Origin: Flavobacteriaceae bacterium
GTDB taxonomy: Bacteria; Bacteroidota; Bacteroidia; Flavobacteriales; Flavobacteriaceae
Assembly: GCA_019090365.1 (NCBI GenBank)
Contig: JAHRWC010000223.1
Span: forward strand, 1-13,227
DNA: 13,227 nucleotides
Direction: 5' to 3'
Numbering within the stretch: the stretch's first letter is position 1; each line of letters opens with the position of its first letter. The notes beneath the pieces were generated by a model. That model made no database searches, had not been told where the DNA came from, and saw nothing but the letters and a program-made list of their open reading frames with translations. Of the stretch, positions 1-6,656 are shown piece after piece. The position numbers and the translations under genes are program-made.

Positions 1-773
1 AAACTTGAAATATTAGGATACATTAATGCAAAAGGTTTTGTTGGTCTATTTTTTAATATTCTAAGCCTAGAAACTGCCTCTTTATTTGAAGCATCACAAG
101 TAATTAAATAACCTCCAATTCCTTTAATAGAAACTATGTTACCTTGCCTCCATTGTTCAGCTATATAATCTAAGTCTGTAAAATTTTCTTGGAGTTTTCC
201 ATTTTCAAAATACGAAAGTTCAATCCTGCAATTCGGACAGGAATTAGTTTGTGAATAATACCTTCTATTTATAGGGTCATGATATTCATTATTACAATGT
301 TTACACATACAAAACGAATCCATTGTAGTAGTTTCTCTATCGTAAGGCAGAGAATTTATTATTGAATATCGTGGACCACAATTGGTGCAGGTTATAAAAG
401 GATATTGATAACGATCATTTTCTTCAGAAAATAACTCTTCATTACAATCTTTACACATTCCAAAATCTGGAGTAATTAATAAGGAAGGAGATGTTTGATT
501 TGAACTTTCTTTAATTTCAAAATTAGAATAAGAAATAAAAGGTATTTCATGAATTTCAATACTTGTAATAACTGAAAGCTTTGGCGATTTGCTTTCTAGT
601 TCCTTGATAAAATGTAATGACATTTCTTCATTAGTATTGACATGAATATGAACTCCATTAACAGTATTATTTATCCAACCCTTAAGTTGTAAACTTTTGG
701 CAAGCTTATATACAAAGGGGCGGAAACCAACTCCTTGTACAATTCCTTTTATGATGATATGAAAAGTTTTCAA
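1..773 (-). CDS. hypF: HypF carbamoyltransferase, N-terminal part (runs off left edge)
   Basis: HypF converts carbamoyl phosphate to a carbamoyl adenylate and transfers the carbamoyl group to HypE, for making the CN ligands of the NiFe hydrogenase centre. About 257 residues are visible and the frame is unbroken. The acylphosphatase domain carries GIVQGVGFRPF (about residues 10-20; catalytic Arg18, with Asn35/36). Two Cys4 zinc fingers follow: C107/C110/C129/C132 and C157/C160/C179/C182. The YrdC-like domain then starts (SIKGIGGYLITCDA, and KNRPTKPFALM near 241-251). The kinase-like C-terminal domain lies outside the window. No ATG fits: a TTG at 771-773 gives M-K-T-F-H-I, the usual HypF beginning, and an in-frame stop lies about 20 codons upstream. 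It is divergent from the hydrogenase operon, which its product serves. Confidence 0.93.
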   Translation of the reverse strand, partial: MKTFHIIIKGIVQGVGFRPFVYKLAKSLQLKGWINNTVNGVHIHVNTNEEMSLHFIKELESKSPKLSVITSIEIHEIPFISYSNFEIKESSNQTSPSLLITPDFGMCKDCNEELFSEENDRYQYPFITCTNCGPRYSIINSLPYDRETTTMDSFCMCKHCNNEYHDPINRRYYSQTNSCPNCRIELSYFENGKLQENFTDLDYIAEQWRQGNIVSIKGIGGYLITCDASNKEAVSRLRILKNRPTKPFALMYPNISS

Positions 774-997
774 TAAATAATTATTAATGACACTATTACA
801 TTTTTATAGATTTTAAATGTCTTTAAAAAAGTACTTCAGCAAAATGAGATATATCATATTTTAACATCATTTATTATAATAATTTTAGAAAGTCAAATAA
901 AAAAATGTATAACGACAAGGCACGTTCTTAGGAAGTTGCTTAAAACCTCAACTTTCTTGTAACATCTTTGTTTTAAAAGGCTTAAATCTTATTTATT
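774..997. promoter_or_regulatory. Divergent control region between hypF and the hox operon
   Basis: This 224-base AT-rich spacer must hold the promoters of both hypF and hoxF. For hoxF the best -7 candidate is CATCTTTG at 963-970, one base off the Bacteroidetes TAnnTTTG consensus, about 28 bases before the start codon; a TTG at 936-938 is somewhat far away (24 bases) for a -33 element. I see no good consensus promoter for hypF. An inverted repeat at 931-956 sits just upstream of the hoxF candidate. The promoter assignment is an inference and weak. Confidence 0.4.
931..956. repeat. Inverted repeat upstream of hoxF, possible operator
   Basis: GGAAGTTG (931-938) pairs with CAACTTTC (949-956) around a 10-base spacer: 8 pairs, one of them G-T. 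An outer pair ACAAG (915-919) and CTTGT (956-960) extends the symmetry, although the two pairings compete for base 956. It lies just before the candidate -7 element at 963-970, where a dimeric regulator could act. No T-tract follows, so it is not a terminator. Confidence 0.35.
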
Positions 998-2746
998 ATG
1001 GGAGCTAATCAACAAATAGATCGTAGTAAATTAATGAGTGTTCTATGGAAAATACAAGCTAAAAAAAGCTGTATTGAACACGATGACATTACTAAAATTG
1101 CAAACGAATTCGGTTTGTCTCGAATGGAAGTTGAAGGGGTGGCTACTTTTTATCACTTTTATCATAGAACACATGCTGGCAAATACACTATTTACCTCAA
1201 CGATTCAATTATCTCTAGACATGCAGGATATGAATCTGTTAAAAAAGCTTTTGAAAAAGAAATTGGTGTAACCATGGGTAATGTTTCAAAAGACAATATG
1301 TTTGGTTTATTTCAAACTGCGTGTATTGGTTTAAGCGATTTTGAACCAGCTTGTTTAATAAATTTTAAACCTTTTATAAATCTTACTCCTAAAAAAGTAA
1401 AAAAAATCATCTCAGACATTAAAAATGGTAAAAAACCAAAAGAAATTTGTGATTACCCTTTAAGTAAAATTCAATATACTCCTGAAAAAGAAAAAACTGT
1501 TTTCCTAAAACCTTATGATACATTTTCTTCATTAAAATATATTGAAGATCATAGTCCAGAAGAACTTATTGAGTTAGTTAAAAAATCTAACCTTGCAGGT
1601 CGAGGCGGTGCATTTTTCCCAACAGGATTAAAATGGCAATTCTGTCGTCAGAATAAATCTGATATTAAATATATAGTATGTAATGCAGATGAAGGAGAAC
1701 CAGGCACATTTAAAGATCGTGCTTTACTTCAAGAACATCCCGAAACATTAATTGAAGGAATGATTCTCGCTGCTTACGCTGTTGGTGCTTCAATAGGAGC
1801 TATTTATTTAAGAGCTGAATATAGGTACTTAGTTTCCGATTTAAAAAAAGTTCTTCAAACCTATAGAGATAATAATTCCTTAGGAAAAGATATTAATGGG
1901 ATCATGGGATTCGATTTTGATATTTATATCCATCTAGGTGCAGGCGCTTATGTGTGTGGTGAAGAAACTGCTTTGCTTCACTCAATGGAAGGAAAACGTG
2001 GAGAACCTGGAACAAAAGAATTTTTCCCAGTTGAAAAAGGTTTTAATAATCGTCCAACAATAGTAAATAACGTAGAAACTTTATGTGCTGTCCCTCGAAT
2101 ATTAGAAATGGGAGTTGATTCTTGGCTTTCTTTAGGTACTGAAAAATCTCCAGGAACGAAACTTTTAAGTGTCTCTGGAGACTGTGGGAAAGAAGGTGTT
2201 TATGAGATTGAATGGGGAATGAATTTTAGAGAATTTCTTGAATTAATTGAAGCTAAAGACCCATATATGATTCAATTTAGTGGTCCTTCTGGTGATTGTT
2301 TATCTGAAGCCGATTTCGACCGCAACATTTGTAAAGAAGATTTAAGTTGTGGTGGATCTGTAATGGTATTTAATAAATCAAGAGACTTATTATATATCTT
2401 GAAAAACTTCTCAGACTTTTTCGTTGAAGAATCCTGCGGTATTTGTGTACCGTGTAGAACTGGAAACTTTTTACTTAACAAAAAAATAGAAAAATTAATC
2501 TTAGGACATGCTGATAAGAAAGATGCAGAGGACATAAAAAGTTGGAGTCAGATTATAAAAACTACCAGCAGATGTGGATTAGGGCAAATGTCATCTAATT
2601 CATTAAATGATGCTATGGTTAAATTTCCTGAAGTTTTTGAAAAAAGCTTGTTAGAAAACACAGACTTTAATGCATCATTTAATTTAGAAGATGCTGTAAA
2701 AGAATACGATCAAATTATTAATGAAATATCTTCAGACTATGAATAA
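998..2746 (+). CDS. hoxF: NAD-reducing [NiFe] hydrogenase diaphorase subunit HoxF (NuoE-NuoF fusion)
   Basis: HoxF passes electrons between NAD(H) and the Fe-S chain of a cytoplasmic group 3d hydrogenase through FMN. At 582 residues it is close to Cupriavidus HoxF (about 600). Residues 1-155 are a NuoE-like domain (GVATFYHFY at 47-55) that keeps only one of the four [2Fe-2S] cysteines (C109). Residues 165-582 are NuoF-like: GRGGAFFPTG (201-210), CNADEGEPGTFKDR (228-241), the FMN motif GAGAYVCGEETAL (314-326), and [4Fe-4S] ligands C480, C483, C486 and C526. Two positions in the nucleotide pocket deviate from the family: Phe206 replaces the usual Gly, and PGTKEFFP (337-344) replaces PRxKPPFP. 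It is the first gene of the operon; the next start overlaps its stop codon. The ATG at 998 is the only reasonable start. Confidence 0.95.
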   Translation: MGANQQIDRSKLMSVLWKIQAKKSCIEHDDITKIANEFGLSRMEVEGVATFYHFYHRTHAGKYTIYLNDSIISRHAGYESVKKAFEKEIGVTMGNVSKDNMFGLFQTACIGLSDFEPACLINFKPFINLTPKKVKKIISDIKNGKKPKEICDYPLSKIQYTPEKEKTVFLKPYDTFSSLKYIEDHSPEELIELVKKSNLAGRGGAFFPTGLKWQFCRQNKSDIKYIVCNADEGEPGTFKDRALLQEHPETLIEGMILAAYAVGASIGAIYLRAEYRYLVSDLKKVLQTYRDNNSLGKDINGIMGFDFDIYIHLGAGAYVCGEETALLHSMEGKRGEPGTKEFFPVEKGFNNRPTIVNNVETLCAVPRILEMGVDSWLSLGTEKSPGTKLLSVSGDCGKEGVYEIEWGMNFREFLELIEAKDPYMIQFSGPSGDCLSEADFDRNICKEDLSCGGSVMVFNKSRDLLYILKNFSDFFVEESCGICVPCRTGNFLLNKKIEKLILGHADKKDAEDIKSWSQIIKTTSRCGLGQMSSNSLNDAMVKFPEVFEKSLLENTDFNASFNLEDAVKEYDQIINEISSDYE

Positions 2747-4007
2747 GCTAGTAAATATTAAAATAGACGGAAAGAGTGTTCAGGCAGAAGAAGGAAAGAA
2801 CTTGGTAGATGTTGCTAAAGAAAATGGTGTTTATATACCAACATTATGCTATTTCAGAGAAATTAATCCAACCCTAGGAACCTGTAGAATTTGTACTGTA
2901 AAACTTAACGGTAAACATACCACAAGTTGTACTGCAAAGGTTTCCGAAGGAATGGATATTGAAGTAAATACTCCTGAATTACTAGACAACAGAAAAGCGA
3001 TTATAGAAATGTTGTATGCAGAAGGAAATCATTTCTGCCCGAGTTGTGAAAAAAGTGGAAACTGCGACATGCAAAACTTAGGGTATGATATGGGATTAAC
3101 TGTAACTCGTTATCCTCATGTTTTTACTGATAAGATGGTCGATTTTACTCCGAAAAGAATGATAATGGAATCGAATCGTTGCATTTTATGTAAACGATGT
3201 GTTGAAGAAGTAAAAACTAAAGATGGTAAAGATGTATTTTCATTTGTAAAAAGAGGTGTTAATACTCGTGTTCAAATTGATTATGCTGAAGAAGAAAAAT
3301 TAAGTGAATCTGAAGCATTACGGGCAATGACTTTATGCCCTGTAGGAGCGATTCTTGTGAAAGGGATGATCCATGAACAACCATTTGGTGATCGTAAATA
3401 TGATCTTTTAGGAAATGATATTTTACCGATAGAAAAGGACAAAAAAGTACTCAAAGGCGAACAAGAGAAATTTATTGTTGCTACTACTTCTTTAGCGGGA
3501 TGCTTTGGGTGCCATATGTCTTTATTAGATATTGACACCGATTTATTAGACATTCTAGATATCGTAGAATTCAATAAATCTCCTCTTACTGATATCAAAA
3601 AATTCAGTAAAAGATGTCATGTCGGACTTATTGAAGGAGGATGCGCAAATGCTGAAAATGTTCATGTTCTTAGAGAATTCAGAAAAAAATGTGACATCCT
3701 TATTGGATTTGGAGAATGCGCAATTATGGGTGGGATTCCAGCAATGCGAAACTTCGTTCCTTTAAAAGAATGTCTTGAAGAATCTTATTTAAATGGAATT
3801 ACTAGTGAAGTTGGAGCCGATATTATTCCTGGACATGAAGATATTCCGAAACTTTTAAACAATGTGTATCCATGTAATGAAATCGTAAAAATCGATTATT
3901 ACATTCCTGGATGTCCTCCAAATGCGCAACATATTTGGAAAGTAGTTAAGAATATTCTTTTAGATGAAGAATTTTCTATCGCTCACAATGAATTTAAATA
4001 TGACTAA
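2739..4007 (+). CDS. hoxUY: Fused HoxU-HoxY: diaphorase Fe-S subunit joined to hydrogenase small subunit
   Basis: One 422-residue reading frame contains two subunits that are usually separate. Residues 1 to about 232 are HoxU (NuoG N-terminal type): [2Fe-2S] ligands C37, C49, C52, C64; an H98/C100/C103/C109 [4Fe-4S] site; and C148, C151, C154, C200 in the ferredoxin-like segment. After a short polar Lys/Glu-rich linker (about 232-243), residues 244-422 are HoxY: CFGC (C255, C258), GEC (C327) and PGCPP (C392), the proximal [4Fe-4S] ligands, and an ending close to known HoxY. An ATG at 2721 is in frame, but the ATG at 2739 gives the usual HoxU beginning and an 8-base overlap with hoxF. No stop codon, frameshift or slippery run is seen at the junction (about 3432-3467). 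The role is to carry electrons between the NiFe site on HoxH and HoxF. Confidence 0.93.
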   Translation: MNKLVNIKIDGKSVQAEEGKNLVDVAKENGVYIPTLCYFREINPTLGTCRICTVKLNGKHTTSCTAKVSEGMDIEVNTPELLDNRKAIIEMLYAEGNHFCPSCEKSGNCDMQNLGYDMGLTVTRYPHVFTDKMVDFTPKRMIMESNRCILCKRCVEEVKTKDGKDVFSFVKRGVNTRVQIDYAEEEKLSESEALRAMTLCPVGAILVKGMIHEQPFGDRKYDLLGNDILPIEKDKKVLKGEQEKFIVATTSLAGCFGCHMSLLDIDTDLLDILDIVEFNKSPLTDIKKFSKRCHVGLIEGGCANAENVHVLREFRKKCDILIGFGECAIMGGIPAMRNFVPLKECLEESYLNGITSEVGADIIPGHEDIPKLLNNVYPCNEIVKIDYYIPGCPPNAQHIWKVVKNILLDEEFSIAHNEFKYD

Positions 4008-4025
4008 CCTTTTATTATTTAAAAA

Positions 4026-5477
4026 ATGGCACAAAAATTAGTAATAGATCCCGTAACGAGAGTTGAAGGTCACGGTAAAGTAACCGTTCACTTAGATGAT
4101 AATAACAAGGTAAAAGATGCCTTCTTTCATATTGTAGAATTTAGAGGTTTTGAACGTTTCATACAGGGACATCCTTATTGGGAAGCACCAGTAATGGTTC
4201 AACGACTTTGTGGTATCTGCCCAGTAAGTCATCACTTAGCAGCTGCAAAAGCAATTGATCAAATTGTTGGAGTAGATCCAGATGATTTATCACTTCCTGC
4301 CCAAAAGATTCGAAAATTAATGCATTTCGGACAAGTATTTCAATCGCATGCACTTCACTTTTTCTATTTAGCATCACCCGATTTATTATTTGGTCATGAT
4401 GCTGATCCGCTAAAGAGAAATGTAGTAGGTGTGGCTATGGAACATCCAAAATTAGCGAAGAAAGGTATCTTAATGCGAAAGTTTGGTCAAGAAATTATTA
4501 AGCTTGTCGCTGGAAAACGTATTCACGGTATTTCAACAACTCCTGGTGGAGTTCATAGAAGAATTAGCGCTAAAGAAAGAAATTATTTCCTTGACGATAA
4601 AGAGATTCCTTCTGCTGATACGATGATAAAGTGGTCTGTTGAAATCATTGATTTTATAAAAGAATACCATAAAAAAAACAAAGAATTTTTAGACACTTTT
4701 GCTGCTTATCCTTCAGGTCATTTAGGATTAGTGAAAAAAGAAAATGGATTCTTAGAATTATACGATGGAGTTCTTAGGGCTACAGATTCCGAAGGAAATA
4801 TCACTCTAGATGATGTAGCAAACGATGATTATAATGAGCATTTTTATGAAAGCGTTGAGAAATGGAGTTATTTAAAATTTCCTTATTTAAAACACTTAGG
4901 AAGAGAAAAAGGATGGAATCGTGTTGGACCATTAGCACGTTTAAATGTTTGTGAAGGAATTGAAACTCCTCTAGCTGAAAAAGAATGGTTAGCATTTAAA
5001 GCTGAAACAAACGGAAAAACAAACAATAGTACCATGCATACGCATTGGGCTCGTTTAATTGAAATATTATATTGTGCTGAAATGATGAAAACCATTTTAG
5101 AAGACGATGATATTTTAAGCAATGATCTTGTTAGAAAAGGCAAAAGAAGAAAAGAAGGTGTTGGGATTATTGAAGCACCTCGTGGAACTTTAATTCATCA
5201 TTATGAAGTAGATGATAAAGATCGAATTACACGTTGTAATTTAATCGTTTCAACAACGCATAATAACGAACCAATGAACCAAGCTGTTCGATGGGTTGCA
5301 AACAATGTTTTAAGTGGTCAACCTAAGATTACTGAAGGTATGATGAATCAAATAGAGGTGGTTATTAGAGCTTATGATCCTTGTTTGAGTTGTGCAACTC
5401 ATGCTTTAGGACAGATGCCATTAGAATTAGTGATTTATGATCAATACGGAAACATTGTAGATGAAAAATTGCGATAA
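4026..5477 (+). CDS. hoxH: [NiFe] hydrogenase large (catalytic) subunit HoxH
   Basis: HoxH holds the Ni-Fe(CN)2CO centre where H2 is oxidised or formed. It has 483 residues, about the family length. The N-terminus reads KLVIDPVTRVEGHGKV. The L1 motif is RLCGICPVSHH (C62 and C65) and the L2 motif is DPCLSCATH (C453, C456, H459). After H459 come 24 residues, starting ALGQMPLE, which match the C-terminal peptide removed from HoxH by its protease once nickel is in place. Further HoxH-type stretches include VEFRGFERFIQGHPYWEAP and VVEAPRGTL-like GIIEAPRGTLIHHY. It starts 18 bases after hoxUY behind an A-rich leader, and its last 17 bases overlap hoxW. The match to the NAD-reducing (group 3d) type is clear. 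Confidence 0.97.
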   Translation: MAQKLVIDPVTRVEGHGKVTVHLDDNNKVKDAFFHIVEFRGFERFIQGHPYWEAPVMVQRLCGICPVSHHLAAAKAIDQIVGVDPDDLSLPAQKIRKLMHFGQVFQSHALHFFYLASPDLLFGHDADPLKRNVVGVAMEHPKLAKKGILMRKFGQEIIKLVAGKRIHGISTTPGGVHRRISAKERNYFLDDKEIPSADTMIKWSVEIIDFIKEYHKKNKEFLDTFAAYPSGHLGLVKKENGFLELYDGVLRATDSEGNITLDDVANDDYNEHFYESVEKWSYLKFPYLKHLGREKGWNRVGPLARLNVCEGIETPLAEKEWLAFKAETNGKTNNSTMHTHWARLIEILYCAEMMKTILEDDDILSNDLVRKGKRRKEGVGIIEAPRGTLIHHYEVDDKDRITRCNLIVSTTHNNEPMNQAVRWVANNVLSGQPKITEGMMNQIEVVIRAYDPCLSCATHALGQMPLELVIYDQYGNIVDEKLR

Positions 5478-5931
5478 TAAAACAATCCTTATTGGAATAG
5501 GAAATTGTGGTCGTGAAGACGATGGTTTAGGGTGGGCATTTTTGGATGAAATTAAATCAAAACTGCCTTCCCATTTTGATGTTGAATATCGATATCAGCT
5601 TCAAATTGAAGATGCTGAATTGATTAGTCATTATGACGCTGTATATTTTATTGATGCTCATAAAGACACTTTAGAGAATGGTTTTAATTGTGAAAAATGT
5701 ATTCCTGTTAAAACCCACCATTTTAGTTCGCATGAATTACCGCCAGAAACAATTCTTTTTTTAGCAGAAAGCATCTATGATAAAAAACCTGAATCATTAA
5801 TCATTGGTATTTCTGGAGAAAGTTTTAATCTTAATATTGGATTAACTGAATTCGCACAACAGAATTTAAAAAATGCAGTTTCTTTTTTTGAAAAGAATCA
5901 ATTACATATTTCTAGCCTGCAAGCCCAATAA
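5461..5931 (+). CDS. hoxW: Hydrogenase maturation endopeptidase HoxW
   Basis: This 156-residue protein belongs to the HybD/HycI peptidase family, which clips the C-terminal peptide from the nickel-loaded large subunit. It opens with the glycine-rich IGIGNCGREDDGLGWAF. Asp21 aligns with HybD Glu16, Asp65 (YFIDAH) with Asp62, and His91 (FSSHELPP) with His93; these three are the nickel-sensing ligands of the family. The numbering of HybD is from memory. The ATG at 5461 overlaps the end of hoxH by 17 bases, suggesting coupled translation of substrate and protease. The stop codon lies inside the operon terminator. I assign HoxW rather than a generic HyaD from the neighbouring HoxH and its matching 24-residue extension. 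Confidence 0.9.
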   Translation: MKNCDNKTILIGIGNCGREDDGLGWAFLDEIKSKLPSHFDVEYRYQLQIEDAELISHYDAVYFIDAHKDTLENGFNCEKCIPVKTHHFSSHELPPETILFLAESIYDKKPESLIIGISGESFNLNIGLTEFAQQNLKNAVSFFEKNQLHISSLQAQ

Positions 5932-5950
5932 TTTATTGGGCTTGTTTTTT
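5920..5950 (+). terminator. Rho-independent terminator of the hox operon
   Basis: CAAGCCCAATAA (5920-5931) pairs perfectly with TTATTGGGCTTG (5933-5944) and is followed by six T residues (5945-5950). The hoxW stop codon forms part of the stem. On the opposite strand there is no T-tract after the hairpin, so it acts mainly on hox transcription. It separates hoxW from the convergent permease gene. Confidence 0.88.
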
Positions 5951-6629
5951 AGTTAAAAAACAGCCAATAGATTCCTACAAGAATAGCTAGAATCCCACTA
6001 CATATTCGGATACCCTTATATAGTTGAGGCTTATTTTTTTGTTTCGTATAAGCAGTTATACTACCGAGGATAAGGGTGTATAAAGTCATTGCAAGTAAGG
6101 TTCCAATTGCAAATCCTATCACATAATTAATTCCATCTAAAGTTTCAAAACTCATGATGGGAAGTAACAACACAAAATGTGCAACTCCTGCTAATCCATG
6201 AATGATTCCAATTCCGAAGGAAGAAAAAATATTCTGATTTATAGTTTTAGAATGTGAATGATTCTTAGCTTTATCTACTTTATGCGAATGAACATATGGC
6301 TGTTCTTCGGAATGAATATGTACATGTTTTCTATTATCTTTTCTAATTAAATAAAAGGACCATAATCCAATAAAAATTAAAACAATTCCAACAAATTGTT
6401 CACTATAAGAAGAAATCGCATCTATAGGAATTAAGTCATTAAAAAATAAGAATAAAATACCTATCAATAACATTCCTGAAATATGTCCAAAACCCCAAGA
6501 CAAGCCTATTTTCCATGCTTTTTTTTCAGTTTCAATAACAATTGGAGTAACTGCCGCTAAATGGTCTGGGCCAGAAAACACGTGTATCGAAGAGGCAACA
6601 ATTCCTGCTATTAAATGAAAGGTAATCAT
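5949..6629 (-). CDS. UreH-like nickel/cobalt permease with His-rich loop
   Basis: This 226-residue inner-membrane protein has about six hydrophobic segments (roughly 5-30, 42-65, 78-96, 134-160, 167-192, 205-225). The first carries H-VFSGP-DH (His16, Asp22, His23), like the metal-binding HX4-5DH signature of NicO/UreH nickel transporters. A second histidine motif, IIHGLAGVAH (His144, His151), fits the UreH-like group. Between segments 3 and 4 is a polar loop with seven histidines (102, 104, 106, 114, 116, 124, 126), suited to binding Ni2+ or Co2+. Its place next to a NiFe hydrogenase operon suggests nickel import for HoxH. It lies 27 bases after pdxA on the same strand and may be co-transcribed with it. 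Family-level annotation may instead say TauE/SafE-like or HupE-like; the substrate is inferred. Confidence 0.8.
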   Translation of the reverse strand: MITFHLIAGIVASSIHVFSGPDHLAAVTPIVIETEKKAWKIGLSWGFGHISGMLLIGILFLFFNDLIPIDAISSYSEQFVGIVLIFIGLWSFYLIRKDNRKHVHIHSEEQPYVHSHKVDKAKNHSHSKTINQNIFSSFGIGIIHGLAGVAHFVLLLPIMSFETLDGINYVIGFAIGTLLAMTLYTLILGSITAYTKQKNKPQLYKGIRICSGILAILVGIYWLFFN

Positions 6630-6656
6630 GATGCGTTATGATATAAATTCATCAAT

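Noticed and set aside
919..940. Sigma-54-like GGCACG...TTGCT upstream of hoxF
   Set aside because: The GG and GC dinucleotides are 17 bases apart rather than the required 10, and most Bacteroidetes lack sigma-54-controlled promoters of this kind or use them rarely.
2721..2738. Earlier start of hoxUY at 2721
   Set aside because: It adds six residues not typical of HoxU and overlaps hoxF by 26 bases; the ATG at 2739 matches the family start.
3430..3470. HoxU-HoxY junction as a possible sequencing frameshift artefact
   Set aside because: Both modules are in the same frame with a natural polar linker; a lost stop codon would require a coincidence and there is no homopolymer long enough to be an obvious error site.
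3281..3598. Minus-strand open frame inside hoxUY
   Set aside because: It is antisense to strongly conserved Fe-S protein coding sequence and has no recognisable product; the same holds for other short frames within hoxF, hoxH and dusB.
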